Source: Labrys miyagiensis (GTDB taxonomy: Bacteria > Pseudomonadota > Alphaproteobacteria > Rhizobiales > Labraceae). Taken from it: DNA of 64,000 bases. The DNA lies in NCBI RefSeq assembly GCF_030160835.1, contig NZ_BSPC01000051.1:1-64000 (forward strand), in the 5' to 3' direction. Below, piece by piece: positions 34,886 through 46,046 of the stretch (position 1 is the first letter of the stretch; each line of letters opens with the position of its first letter). Position numbers and translations under genes: made by a program. The notes beneath the pieces were generated by a model. That model was not told the origin of the DNA and made no database searches. It saw only the letters and a list, made by a program, of their open reading frames with translations.

Positions 34886-36015
34886 AGCAATGTGAAAACT
34901 TCAATGGCCCCAAGTCGCCAATAGACCCACTGCAGCGGCGCCCATGATGGCGGTGGCGAGCCATCCGACGATTTTTAGGCCTTTGGGCAGTTTGAAGTCT
35001 CCCATTGCGGCACTGTGGCTCGAAAGATGCATCATCATGACCATCACCGGAACGGCCGCCACACCATTGATGACCGCACTCCAAAATAGTGCCTTGATTG
35101 GATCTATCGGGCTGAAATTAAGCCCCACCCCTAGGATGGTGGCCACTGTCAGCGCGCCATAAAAAGGCCTTCGCGCGATTGAGCTTGCGAGCGAGTCCCA
35201 CGTGCCATCCGAAGGTTTCGCCGAGCGCGTAAGCTGACGATCCAGCCAGAACTGGCAATGCGAGCATGCCAGTACCTATGATACCAAGGGCGAAGACAAA
35301 GAACGCGAGGGGGCCGGCAATCGGGCGTAACGCCTCAGCAGCTTACGAGGACGTCTGGATGTCGGTGATGCCGTGCGCATTTAGAACCGCTGCAGCTGTG
35401 ATGATAACGAACAGCGCCACCGCGTTGGAGAGCGCCATGCCGACATAGGTGTCGATGCGGATGCGCCGGAACTCCGCTTGAGCTTGCTGGGGTGCACGTT
35501 CGAGCGGCTTGGCGTTGAGGCGATCCTTGACCTCCTCCACCTCCTCTTCAGCCTGCCAAAAAACAGGTAAGGGCTGATGGTTGTCCCAAGAACCGCGACA
35601 ACGGCGGTGATATAGGCCGTATCTAGAGCTATGTGGGGAATGATCAGGTTGTAGCCGACAGTGGCCCACGGGACCTTCACGACGAACGCCACACCAACAT
35701 AGGCGAACAGGGATATGGTGAGCCATTTCAGAATCGTGACGTAACGCGCATATCGGGAGAAAACTTCAAGGAGGACCGACCCGAGCTCGAAGAATGCGAC
35801 GTAGATCAAGGCCGAGCCCCTTGAATGGCGCACATTAGCGGCCAGCTGAAAAGCATGACCCATCCCAAGCTGTATCCGAACTGCGCGCCGACCTGCGAGT
35901 AAGTCGCAATTCCGCTTGGGTCGTCGTCGGAGGCGCCCGTTATAAGGCCGGGGCCGAGTATCTGTAACAGCTTTGGCTCTTTGGGCTCTTTGATTGAACC
36001 ATGCAGCGCATCCAT
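34886..36015 (-). pseudogene. Nramp-family divalent metal transporter, frameshifted
   Basis: The reading frame switches several times, but pieces in order form one Nramp (Mn/Fe, proton-coupled) protein. N-terminal: LQILGPGLITGASDDDPSGI then ATYSQVGAQFGYSLGWVM. Middle: ALIYVAFFELGSVLLEVFSR, VGYNLIIPHIALDTAYI, GTTISPYLFFWQAEEE. C-terminal: GVGLNFSPIDPIKALFWSAV. DPSG is the metal-binding signature of helix 1. At least three frame changes preclude a full product. Confidence 0.85.
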
Positions 36016-36696
36016 GCGGGCTCCAAAAGTGGATTTGACCTCTTCGAAGACAAGGGGCGCCCACAACGAACCGGTCGAAAACATTCGCCGGTACGGGCAT
36101 GGCGCTCTTTCGCTATTGGCAGAACCGAACGGTACGCCGATATGCAGCCGAAGTCTGAACTTTTACAAATACACGAATAGAAGCATGGCAAGAATCGGCT
36201 GCGATTAGATAGCGGCGCTCTTAGCGGTGTCTGCTAGATCGCAGAACAGAGTGACGGGAACGGTCGCTGGACCATCGTTGCGCAATATGATGATGGAAAC
36301 GGGCGGCGACCGTTTGGCCAGCTTAAGTCGCCCCCGCCGCGCTTAGCGCTACGCGCAAAGGCAACACGACAGTGGCTGCCTGGCTGGACCCTGCTTTGTG
36401 AGCCTCGGGCTCGCTGGCGGCAGTATTTTCAACGATTATTCAGTCGCAGAGTGAGCGCCATAGCGTGGCCACGATCCACTGCATGGAAGCAAGGAAAATG
36501 GCAGCCTTCGTCGTGGTGAGTCGGGACAGTAGAGGGTCCTCGGCGGTCACTCTGCTGATCTGGCGGAGGCCATAAGAACTACAGAGGTTGCGCGATGCAA
36601 ATCTGTTGATTGCCGCACATTCACAGCGGCGATCTGCTATGCTTTTAACCCGATGTAAATGAATGCCTCGGACGAACAGCCCAAAGGCCGCTCAGC
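36016..36696. other. No recognisable gene
   Basis: No convincing coding frame, repeat or regulatory site. Confidence 0.4.
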
Positions 36697-36918
36697 ATGA
36701 CAACTTCCCCCGAGGAATTCCCGATTGTGTTTGGAGGGCCAGCGCTGGACGCCATATTGGCTGCGTGCGATGCGGCCGGCTCCGACACAAAGCGCCGGCT
36801 TGCAGTAGAAAACGGTGAAGTAGTCGCAGCAGAAATGCTCGATGAGAAAGTTCAGGCGGCTCGCGGCAGGGCGCGCAGGGCGCTCTATCGCATTGTAATT
36901 GGGAGAACCAGCATGTAA
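36697..36918 (+). CDS. Hypothetical protein, possibly IS-truncated
   Basis: 73 residues: MTTSPEEFPIVFGGPALDAI, LAACDAAGSDTKRRLAVENG, then a basic end (ARGRARRALYRIVIGRTSM). The last ten codons overlap the IS6 transposase end on the other strand, so the natural C-terminus may have been lost. No family recognised. Confidence 0.4.
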   Translation: MTTSPEEFPIVFGGPALDAILAACDAAGSDTKRRLAVENGEVVAAEMLDEKVQAARGRARRALYRIVIGRTSM

Positions 36919-37598
36919 TCCCAGGTCCAGTAAAATGGGACCGTGGCGCGCAATGACTTCAGGGATTTGCGCGAGATGAGGTGACGCTCGAGGTTGAAAT
37001 TGTTGTAGACCGCGGCATGAGTGGACAGAAAGCGTTGCGCCGATTCCGGCGACTTGAACCTCTGCATTCTAGGCTCTCGTCTTGGTGTCCGCGGATGCGA
37101 ATTCTCGGCTCGGTTATTTTGGCGCGGGCCCTACTCGTGCCGCGCCGAAAGGCCAAGCTCACGGATGGCGGCACCATAGGACCGCAGCCTGTCGGTGATG
37201 ATCGCCTCCGGCGTGGATCCTTGTTTTCTGAGCAGTTTGCACATGAGCGGAATGGCTGCGACCGTGCTCCGCCGCGATTGCACCAGCAAGTCGAGGACCC
37301 CACCCTCGCTGTCAACAGCCCGACAGAGCCAGACCCGCTTGCCCGCGATGGTCAGGACCATCTCGTCCAAGTGCCAGCGGCCGCCTGGGCGCGGTTGTTG
37401 TCGACGCAGTTCCCGCGCAAACCGCGGCCCGAACTTGGCGCCCCAGCGACGGACAGTCTCATAGGAAATGTCGAGCCCGCGCTCCGCCAGGAGATCCTCG
37501 ATGTCGCGGTAGCTCAGGCAAAAGCGAAGGTACGGCCAGACGGCATTCTGAACGACTGTGGGCGGGAAACGATGGCGGGCGTAGGATATTGACGTCAT
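36885..37598 (-). pseudogene. IS6 family transposase with one in-frame stop
   Basis: One frame throughout except for TAG at 37131-37133. Before it: MTSISYARHRFPPTVVQNAV, SYRDIEDLLAERGLDISYET, WHLDEMVLTIAGKRVWLCRA (first Asp), EAIITDRLRSYGAAIRELG (second Asp). After it: NNRAENSHP (Glu), MQRFKSPESAQRFLS and NNFNLERHLISRKSLK. A C-to-T change in a glutamine codon is the simplest cause. A deleted relative lies at 53060-53396. Confidence 0.88.
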
Positions 37599-37673
37599 CC
37601 CCGACCATACCTCAGCTTGGACGTTTCCGTGCCAATGCCAGCGCGGCGCTGGGCGGAAGGCTGCATTCACGGC

Positions 37674-37838
37674 CGAGAGCTATTCCAAGAGATCTAACTG
37701 CGCGGCTACACCGGTAGCTTCTCTCATTTGGAGCGGCTTCTGGCGAAATGGCGATCCGAGCGACTTGAACCGCTGCATTTTACGCTCGCACCCCGGAAAG
37801 CGATCAGCCCTCATGTACCAGCAACCATTGACGACGAG
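37674..37838 (+). pseudogene. ISL3-like transposase remnant
   Basis: Reads ELFQEI-stop-LRGYTGSFSHLERLLAKWRSE. The LxxEIxxRGYxGSxSxLxxxL pattern recalls the helix-turn-helix/linker part of ISL3-family transposases. It has an internal stop and no flanking ends. The family assignment is tentative. Confidence 0.4.
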
Positions 37839-38013
37839 TTTGCGACAGGACTATGCCGTGGTCGTCGGGGCGATAAAGCACGACCAGCACCTCCGTGCTA
37901 GCATTGGTTCAAAGCCCCCATGAAGCGTTCGCCATCGGCCCCCAATGCGCCACCCGCGAGGGCAGCCTAACGCACGGGACGCGATCTGGTCGCGCCTCGC
38001 TTTTGCGGGAGAC

Positions 38014-38406
38014 TCAGCTGGCGAGCGCCACCGTGCAGCCTTCGACGGCCCGCCTGTCGGCGGAGGTCTGCCCAGGCATTGTTGCCCAGCCGCCGGCTTC
38101 GACGAACTGTCGTCTCTTGTAATGGTCAGTTATGGCATTCAACTCGATAAGCTTTGCAGCTGAATCAGCCGCGGCCTTGAAGCGCTCGACGCAGATCACA
38201 GATGCCAATTGTCCGCGCGCCGTGTCACCGGCCGCAACGGCGACCTCTCGCGAAGTGCCACCCGTGACCCAGCCGCCCCAGCCAAACCCAATAACCATAG
38301 TGGCTGTAATCACCCCCGCGCAAGCCCAGAAGAGCAGGGTTTTCGACGGCTGATAGTCCTCCCAACGCTGGAAAAGAGATCGTTTCGTCGTGTTCTGCAT
38401 GGTCAT
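38014..38406 (-). CDS. Single-span membrane protein, conserved hypothetical
   Basis: 130 residues: MTMQNTTKRSLFQRWEDYQP, one membrane helix (LLFWACAGVITATMVIGFGW), then a periplasmic part with ICVERFKAAADSAAKLIELN and FVEAGGWATMPG. Conserved proteins of this shape occur in Bradyrhizobium-like and Methylobacterium-like genomes; function unknown. AAGGATTG precedes the start. The frame continues 61 codons upstream without sense, so the MTMQN start is chosen. An orphan CIRCE lies 350 bp upstream. Confidence 0.7.
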   Translation of the reverse strand: MTMQNTTKRSLFQRWEDYQPSKTLLFWACAGVITATMVIGFGWGGWVTGGTSREVAVAAGDTARGQLASVICVERFKAAADSAAKLIELNAITDHYKRRQFVEAGGWATMPGQTSADRRAVEGCTVALAS

Positions 38407-38757
38407 GATATCAATCCTTCCTGATGCTTGTGCCTGCCGAAGGCAGGACGGTTGAGACACTGCGCGCGTTTTACATCCGGAGTGGGGTGACCGAAGCAGG
38501 TGAAGCACGAGCAGATTCGGAGCATCTCCATCCGCCGGGGAGACGACTTCGGCCAGGCTAGTTCCTCTCTGCGTTGATGCCGGCGCCATTGCCTGAAGCA
38601 GGCGTACGGCCGAGCGTCACCTTGACGGCGTTGCTGTGCAGCTCCACGCATTACTTTCCATGCGCTGGATAACCACGTTGTCGTGGGATGGCCGCAATTT
38701 CATCGGGTTCTTTCTGCGGTCGGCGCATAGGACGACCGCATTCCATATGTGGGGTCT
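38407..38757. other. Intergenic between the membrane gene and CIRCE
   Basis: No supported gene; probable leader and promoter zone of the minus-strand membrane protein gene. Confidence 0.35.
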
Positions 38758-38784
38758 TTGGCACTCAAATGATAGGAGTGCCAA
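38758..38784. promoter_or_regulatory. Orphan CIRCE element (HrcA operator)
   Basis: TTGGCACTC, nine bases, GAGTGCCAA. It is a perfect inverted repeat one step from the CIRCE consensus TTAGCACTC-N9-GAGTGCTAA bound by the heat-shock repressor HrcA. No groE or dnaK gene follows; the nearest downstream genes are DUF1003 (39252) and hsp20 (40372). Confidence 0.8.
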
Positions 38785-39251
38785 AAAATATTTCAGACCA
38801 TCGCAAAATATTCTAAAAATATAAATTGCGACATCCCACGACGAGAGTGGATTTTAGTGGAATTTTTATCGGCCAAGCACTCCTTATTCTTAAATATAGA
38901 GGCAGATTTTGCAATCTGCGTACCTAAATCAAAGCTTATAAGGCTCTCTTTAAACTCATTTTGCGTGTATATATGTGTAACCCTTATAGAGATGGATTTC
39001 GCAGCAGCATACTTTCGATTCGCCATTTACTGCCAAAGTCTAAGCAACGAATTCGCGGCCCCGACCCGGCGCGACCCCGCAACCCACTTCTGCGCCGTAA
39101 GGCAATCAGTAGGTCGCGAAGCGGTTTCAAAGCGCTCCCAAAGGCGGAAGGCATTTTCAGCGTCACCGCCACACTGCCATCGGCCGGAGACTCGCCGCAT
39201 CCTCGATGACGAATTTGGTCCTGGAGAGTCGCGCCATTATCCTGAACCGAG
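38785..39251. other. Region after CIRCE without a supported gene
   Basis: A 134-codon frame from 38857 has no domain and unnatural composition. The first half is AT-rich. Any transcript from the CIRCE promoter would run toward the DUF1003 gene. Confidence 0.35.
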
Positions 39252-39926
39252 ATGCAACTGATCGATACAGCAAAGCAGCTTCGGTATATGAAAACTGCGG
39301 GCAAGGTGGCTATGGATGATCAAGTACGACAGTTGGCGAAACAGCTCCTGAAGACCGGTTTCGATCAGTTATCGGATCGCGAGCGCCGAGTGATCACCGG
39401 AGTCGCCAAACGCACCCAGATCAGTCGGGATGCGAACCGCGCCTTCGAGGAGAAGTTGACCCTCGGAGATCGCCTCGCCGACCGGGTTGCGACGTTCGGT
39501 GGCTCGTGGACGTTCATCACGATCTTCCTCGCTGTCCTGGTTGCATGGATCCTTTTCAACAGCGTCATTCTGGCGTGGCCTGTTGCGGCGTTCGATCCTT
39601 ACCCATACATCTTCTTGAACCTCATCCTTTCGATGCTAGCCGCGCTACAGGCGCCGATCATCATGATGTCGCAGAACCGTCAAGCCGCTCGCGATCGCGT
39701 GGCGGCCGGTCTTGACTACGAGGTCAACCTAAAAGCGGAACTCGAAATCATGGCCCTGCATGAGAAGCTAGACCAAATCCGCTCGCAGCATCTCGCGGAG
39801 ATGTTACGCACTCAGCAAGAACAACTCCGGCTGCTAATCCGGGTCCTTGCGCTCGATGGAAATGCCCCAGGCGCAGCGTCTGGGTCGCTGACGGAAAGCA
39901 CAAACCCCAAAGAGCCGCCCACTTGA
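39252..39926 (+). CDS. DUF1003 membrane protein
   Basis: Up to 224 residues of the DUF1003 family. Two membrane helices (WTFITIFLAVLVAWILFNSV and YIFLNLILSMLAALQAPII) are joined by AAFDPYPY, followed by the signature MSQNRQAARDRVAAGLDYEV and a C-terminal coiled coil (LKAELEIMALHEKLDQIRSQ). An internal start at MDDQVRQLAK (39312) is also plausible. The role is unknown. It lies in the heat-shock section upstream of hsp20. Confidence 0.85.
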   Translation: MQLIDTAKQLRYMKTAGKVAMDDQVRQLAKQLLKTGFDQLSDRERRVITGVAKRTQISRDANRAFEEKLTLGDRLADRVATFGGSWTFITIFLAVLVAWILFNSVILAWPVAAFDPYPYIFLNLILSMLAALQAPIIMMSQNRQAARDRVAAGLDYEVNLKAELEIMALHEKLDQIRSQHLAEMLRTQQEQLRLLIRVLALDGNAPGAASGSLTESTNPKEPPT

Positions 39927-40290
39927 GGGGCCCGCCACCTCTACCGACGCACTTCTGACACGTCGTTCGACCCGCCATGAGAACAGCATTATGGCTCCAA
40001 GCGGGCACACGAGCAGCGATGACGACGTGCTCGATTTCACCGCCTTCGCACAGTCAACTCATAGCGGCAGAGTAAGACTGCGGTTGGTGATCACACCAAT
40101 CCTATGTAAAAATTAGCTTTAATATTTGAAAAGTTGTTTAGTTTGATGGATTTAAAGCGCATACAATTCCATGATTCAATTGTTTTTTGGTTTCTTGTTC
40201 CGTTTAACAGTGTTTAGTTTATTTTCAGCATTAATTATTTAATGCATATTCTTGTAAGTGTCTTTCTTCGTTCATAAATATAACATTCTC
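39927..40290. other. AT-rich promoter region of hsp20
   Basis: No gene. The last 170 bases are very AT-rich and must contain the hsp20 promoter. Confidence 0.5.
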
Positions 40291-40371
40291 TAGCCGTACC
40301 GGCTACGCAATACGAAAGGTTGGGTGCTAAGCGCCAACCGTTCGCATGTCGCTCAAAAAGGAGGTCATGCC
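40291..40371 (+). promoter_or_regulatory. ROSE-like RNA thermometer in the hsp20 leader
   Basis: Three hairpins fit before the start. I: TAGCCG-TAC-CGGCTA (40291-40305). II: GGTTGG/CCAACC (40318-40339). III: CGCATG pairing with CATGCG at the start codon, enclosing TCGCT (40349-40353) and the Shine-Dalgarno AAGGAGG (40358-40364). TCGCT fits the ROSE anti-SD motif U(U/C)GCU. Heating would free the SD. Confidence 0.6.
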
Positions 40372-40842
40372 ATGCGTGTTTTCGATTTTACTCCCTTCTA
40401 TCGTTCAACAGTCGGCTTCGACCGGATGTTCTCGATGCTCGAGCAACTCGAGGGCGTGGAAGGCCCTGCGCCGAGCTATCCGCCCTACAATATCGAGAGG
40501 GTCGGCGAGAACGCTTATAGCATCTCCTTCGCGGTCGCCGGTTTCGCCGAGACCGATCTCTTGATCGAGGTGAAGGAGAATACCTTAACGATCCGGGGCG
40601 AGAAGCAGCCGATCGACGGGGATCGAGCCGTCAACATGCTCCACCAGGGCATCCCCGCCCGGCCCTTCCAGCGTAGCTTCCAGCTTGCCGAGCATGTGGC
40701 AATCAAGGGCGCGAGCCTGGAGAACGGGCTCTTGGACGTCGAACTCGTGCGCAAGGTTCCAGAAGCGATGCAATCACGGGTGATCCCTATCGCGAGCTCC
40801 AGTGATCGGCGGAAAGCCAAGCCAACCAAGATCGCTGCATGA
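40372..40842 (+). CDS. Small heat shock protein Hsp20
   Basis: 156-aa alpha-crystallin-type chaperone of the bacterial class A (IbpA-like) type. The N-terminus is MRVFDFTPFYRSTVGFDRMF, the crystallin domain runs from YPPYNIERVGENAYSISFAV to LENGLLDVELVRKVPEA, and the tail has the IPI motif (VIPIASS) used in oligomer assembly. It holds unfolding proteins until refolding by other chaperones. Strong SD (AAGGAGG) 7 bases before ATG, in a ROSE-like leader. A good terminator follows. Confidence 0.93.
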   Translation: MRVFDFTPFYRSTVGFDRMFSMLEQLEGVEGPAPSYPPYNIERVGENAYSISFAVAGFAETDLLIEVKENTLTIRGEKQPIDGDRAVNMLHQGIPARPFQRSFQLAEHVAIKGASLENGLLDVELVRKVPEAMQSRVIPIASSSDRRKAKPTKIAA

Positions 40843-40867
40843 GGTTCTGATCCATTGAACATTAAGG

Positions 40868-40894
40868 GCGCTCCGATCGCAGGAGCGCTTTTTT
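40868..40894 (+). terminator. Rho-independent terminator of hsp20
   Basis: Stem GCGCTCC/GGAGCGC with a 7-nt loop, followed by TTTTTTG, 25 bp after the hsp20 stop. Confidence 0.88.
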
Positions 40895-41362
40895 GTTGCT
40901 CTGGTCGTGAAGAGTGGTGGTTCGCACCGGGTTTGCCGGAGGCTTCAGCTCCTAGGGTCAAGACCCGACCAGGTGTACGCTACTGAATTTAAACGGCTTT
41001 TTCATAAAACCAGATTCGAAGAAAAGCCTTTAAGATCATCGAGATAGCGGCTGACTGAGTTTTGACCCTAGGGCTGTAGCGCTACAAGCGGATGTGGAGA
41101 GCCTCAAATTCCGTCAAGCCCTTCGACGGTTGGGAGAATGTCCATAGCCTCAAGTCGACGGTGAAGGTAACGACAAGAGCCACAGGCGCGATTTTCTCCA
41201 CCTTAGGACCTCTCGCACCATCCTCCATGCTCGGGCAGTCGTTAGTGATAGTCCTCGTCAGCCGGGCCATCGATGCCCTCAGTCTGTAAACTTCACGCTG
41301 CGTGTGAGCTTGGCAATATCGGCTAAGGTCTGTTCGCCGGAGGCCCGGTCACGCTGCCAGAT
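40895..41362. other. No recognisable gene
   Basis: Short frames without domain resemblance between the hsp20 terminator and the MITE. Confidence 0.4.
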
Positions 41363-41549
41363 TGTAAATTGGCTTCAAAGATTGACCCCCGTCGCACTAA
41401 CATTAACCTATTGATATTATGTGCAAAACTCTATGGTGGATGGGGGCACGATCGGTGCCGATCGTGACCCCCTCAAATTCCAAATTTTCGTGCTTTTTCA
41501 GCCGACTATGGTCGCGCCGTTAGGGGTCAACCTTTGGCGCCGATTTACA
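41363..41549. mobile_element. 187-bp MITE with IS21-like ends, copy 1
   Basis: Starts TGTAAATTGGCTTCAAAG and ends with the complement of TGTAAATCGGCGCCAAAG, an inverted repeat of about 28 bp with a few mismatches. The TGT...ACA tips and GACCCC stretch suggest an IS21-type parent. An equal-length copy lies at 56468-56654. Confidence 0.85.
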
Positions 41550-41896
41550 ACCATCGGACATGTCGTTCGAAGAAGGCTAGTTTTGGTTTTTTTTGGACCT
41601 CTGACATCGCTTATCAATTCAGGCGGGGATGAAACGAGAAGCTTAGAGGTTGCTATGAGACAAGAAAAAGCGGGCATTCTACCGCTGGCGTCTGCGGCGC
41701 CACTGGCCGCATTCTGCACAGATCTTATGGCACTATTTAGATTGATCACTATGTAAAGAGAGGCTCCCGTGTTCGAGTCGCTGAGTTGCAAAGTTGCTGC
41801 TGAGGCTCTCGACAGGCAAGCCGAGGGGCGAACTAGATCGCTCGGGATGACCTAGCCTTGCCGACGAAAAGCGCTGACTGCAGAGGATCCAATTGC
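41550..41896. other. No recognisable gene
   Basis: Nothing supported beyond a plausible promoter region for the next small gene. Confidence 0.35.
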
Positions 41897-42121
41897 ATGA
41901 TTGTTGAGAAGCAGAAGTCTCCGCTGTGGCTGGTACGCCACGAGGCTACCAACCTAGCGGCATTAGCAATCATTGGCAGCGAGACGGCAAACCGAGACGC
42001 CAAGACAGACCGTTTAAAGGCGGCGCGGGAAGCAAGAGACGGCGACCTTCCTACACTCGGGGCCGCCCCGAAAAAACGAAAGTCGGTGAAAACCCGCCGA
42101 GCGCAGACTCAAGTTAGGTGA
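41897..42121 (+). CDS. Small basic protein, hypothetical
   Basis: 74 residues: MIVEKQKSPLWLVRHEATNL, then a charged helix (SETANRDAKTDRLKAAREAR) and a Lys/Arg-rich tail. Short proteins with RDAKxxRLKAxR helices are common in alphaproteobacteria, function unknown. Start and coding status are uncertain. Confidence 0.35.
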   Translation: MIVEKQKSPLWLVRHEATNLAALAIIGSETANRDAKTDRLKAAREARDGDLPTLGAAPKKRKSVKTRRAQTQVR

Positions 42122-42156
42122 CGCTCCGGACGCAATTGGCCCTGGTCGCCGCCACC

Positions 42157-43168
42157 CTAACAGCCGAGCACCTTTCGGTATAGATCAAGGTAGCTATCAG
42201 TCATGCGATTCACATCAAAGCGCTCGGCTACTGCAGCCCTGCAGGCGGACCGATCTATGTCGCCTATGCGGCCGATGGCATCGACGGCTGCCTCATGACT
42301 GTCGACAAGAAAACCGGTTACCCCATGGTCGATCAATTCGGGCATCGACCCGCGATTAAAAGCGATGACCGGGGTCCCGCAGGCAAGCGCTTCAACGACA
42401 GATAGTCCGAACGGCTCATCGAACTTGACAAGGTGAAGCAGAGCGCGCGCGCAACCCAGCGCTCTTACCCGATCTAGCCCGCCTAGCGATCCCTTGTAGA
42501 CTACATCCCCCCTGTCGATCGCCGGAACAACGTGGTCCTGGTAGTAGACCTGATCTTGGATGATACCGGCTGCGACCAATCTCTGGCCTGCTCCGCGCGC
42601 CACTTCAATCGCTTCGACGGTTCCCTTATCTGGGTGAATGCGGCCGAAAAACAGAAGATCGTCGCCTCCAAGTGAATTTAAGGGGAAGTCCTCCAATCTG
42701 ATGCCATGGTGGATGGTTGCTGCATAGCGCAGCTCAAGCCTGCGATCGGCGTTGCTGATCGCGACGTAGTGCACGTGATCTTCATATGCCTTGTAGATCG
42801 GCATGATGCGTTCGGAGGAGAAACCGTGGATGGTCGCGACCATCGGTACCTTGGTCAGCCGTGAGAAGGCCAACGGTACGAAGTCGGCTTGATTGTGGAT
42901 CAGATCGAACTCCTCGGCCTTCTCGAAGAGATTGGCGACGTGGAGCATCTCCCAGACCTTGGCGTCAATAGCGGGGTCTTCTGAATAAGGCGCCGGACAG
43001 ACCGCAGACAATTTGCCCGACGTCTCGCTATCCATCGTCGCAAATAACGTGACGTCGGCGCCACGCTCCACGAGGGCTTCTGTCAGGAGGCTCGTGATAA
43101 GCTCCCATGGGCCGTAGTGTCGAGGGGGCGTTCGCCAGGAGATTCGGCGCCAACATCGCGATACGCAC
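42157..43168 (-). pseudogene. Glycosyltransferase family 4, N-terminal frameshift
   Basis: The main frame (42157-43071) encodes 304 residues of a GT4 enzyme: VTLFATMDSETSGKLSAVCP, MVATIHGFSSERIMPIYKAY, LLFFGRIHPDKGTVEAIEVA and the donor-binding KFDEPFGLSVVEALACGTPV. Upstream, GTG at 43168 starts VRIAMLAP with AGGAG before it, and the next codons ISWRTPPRHYGPWELITSLL lie one base out of frame. One extra base near 43142 (GCGCCGAATC) separates the two. Without it the protein would be about 336 residues and complete. Confidence 0.85.
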
Positions 43169-43316
43169 TTCGAAAAACTCCTGCTGCCGTTAGCACCGTT
43201 GGAACCTGCGCACGAGCAAGCATGCCCACCGCGGAGTTCGTCATTTCAACATCCAGATTGGCTGATCGACAAAAAGCCGCCGAGGCGGCGTCCGCACATT
43301 GCAAAAGCTCAACGAG

Positions 43317-43544
43317 TTAGGAGCCTTTTGGCAAAAACTTCCGCATGCCCGGAGGAATCTCCAACAGCGTTTCGGATATCTCCTCGTCTTCAGCATTTTC
43401 GTCGCTGTCTTCTATATTCATGAAAAGAGCGTGCCGCTCGGCAGCATTGCGCTCTGAAGCCTGTACCAATCCGGTCAACTCATCGACCTTCTTGGTCAAA
43501 ATTAAGATCAACTCGGTTAGTCTGCCGATTTCGTCATTCTTCAT
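43317..43544 (-). CDS. Small coiled-coil protein, paralog at 48.2 kb
   Basis: 75 residues: MKNDEIGRLTELILILTKKV then DELTGLVQASERNAAERHAL form a heptad-like helix, followed by an acidic stretch (NIEDSDENAEDEEI). A frame at 48183-48472 matches over 55 residues. Probably a small oligomeric protein of unknown role next to the groES-groEL operon. Confidence 0.55.
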   Translation of the reverse strand: MKNDEIGRLTELILILTKKVDELTGLVQASERNAAERHALFMNIEDSDENAEDEEISETLLEIPPGMRKFLPKGS

Positions 43545-43709
43545 AATGCAACCTTGCTTACTTTTAATCCCGCTCGCAATGAAATTCGCAAATGTTGGTG
43601 CACCCTAATATTCAGAGGCGAATGGCAACATTGTTCGATAAAACCGAGAAAAATTGCGAAACGACAGGAGGCGTCACCGAAACGACTTTCCTCTTAGGGG
43701 GAATATCCT
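43545..43709. other. Promoter region of groES-groEL
   Basis: No gene. The stretch leading to CIRCE should hold the groE promoter. Confidence 0.4.
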
Positions 43710-43736
43710 TTAGCACTCCTATCAATTGAGTGCCAG
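43710..43736. promoter_or_regulatory. CIRCE element of the groES-groEL operon
   Basis: TTAGCACTC, nine bases, GAGTGCCAG, matching the CIRCE consensus with two changes, 60 bp before groES. HrcA would repress the operon here at normal temperature. Confidence 0.9.
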
Positions 43737-43795
43737 CGTCCCCACATAGAGTTGACATGCACCCAAGCGTGCCCAGCCTGAAAGGCGCCCTTCAC

Positions 43796-44110
43796 ATGAC
43801 ATTTCGACCTCTGCACGACCGCGTCGCGATCAAGCGCCTCGAAGGCGAAGACAGATCCAAGGGTGGAATCATTATTCCCGACACCGCGAAGGAAAAGCCG
43901 CAAGAGGGCGAAGTGGTTGCAGTTGGGCCCGGGGGTCGCGACGAGAGCGGAAAGCACATTCAGATCGACCTGAAGGTCGGCGACATCGTGCTCTTCGGCA
44001 AGTGGTCCGGTACCGAAATCAAGATCGACGGTCAGGACCTTTTGATCATGAAAGAGAGTGACATCATGGGCGTTGTCCACAAGACCAAGGCCGTCAAGAA
44101 GGCAGCCTGA
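43796..44110 (+). CDS. groES: Co-chaperonin GroES
   Basis: 104 residues: [20 protein letters not shown], the mobile loop [20 protein letters not shown] that contacts GroEL, and [20 protein letters not shown]. It caps the GroEL folding chamber. The ATG at 43796 is chosen because GroES proteins begin here. It is the first gene of an operon with groEL and is under CIRCE control. As alphaproteobacteria often have several groE operons, this is probably an extra copy. Confidence 0.95.
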   Translation: MTFRPLHDRVAIKRLEGEDRSKGGIIIPDTAKEKPQEGEVVAVGPGGRDESGKHIQIDLKVGDIVLFGKWSGTEIKIDGQDLLIMKESDIMGVVHKTKAVKKAA

Positions 44111-44127
44111 GTTCGATTTCGCCGTAA

Positions 44128-45777
<1,650 letters not shown>

Positions 45778-45813
45778 CCTGACAAGTTAGCGGCTTTCCT
45801 TTGAAGTTCGGCG

Positions 45814-45839
45814 CGATGGAGCCTTCGCAATCTCCATCG
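45814..45839 (+). terminator. Possible terminator after groEL
   Basis: CGATGGAG and CTCCATCG form an 8-bp stem around a 10-nt loop, 37 bp after the groEL stop. There is no T run, so termination efficiency is uncertain. Confidence 0.4.
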
Positions 45840-46046
45840 TATCGCGCTCGGCAAGTCTGGAGCAAAATGCGTTCAGGTAGGAGCGAATTTCGAAATTAAC
45901 TCACTGGTATCAAAAGCATTTTGCGATTCCTGGTGATTCGATCTGAAAGTAAATCGCTCTATGGTCAGATCGATAGCGCGGGATTTTTGAGTTCGGTGAG
46001 AGCACTGCGCCGCACAAGGAATTCTCGAAGCGCAAGGATGATCAGA

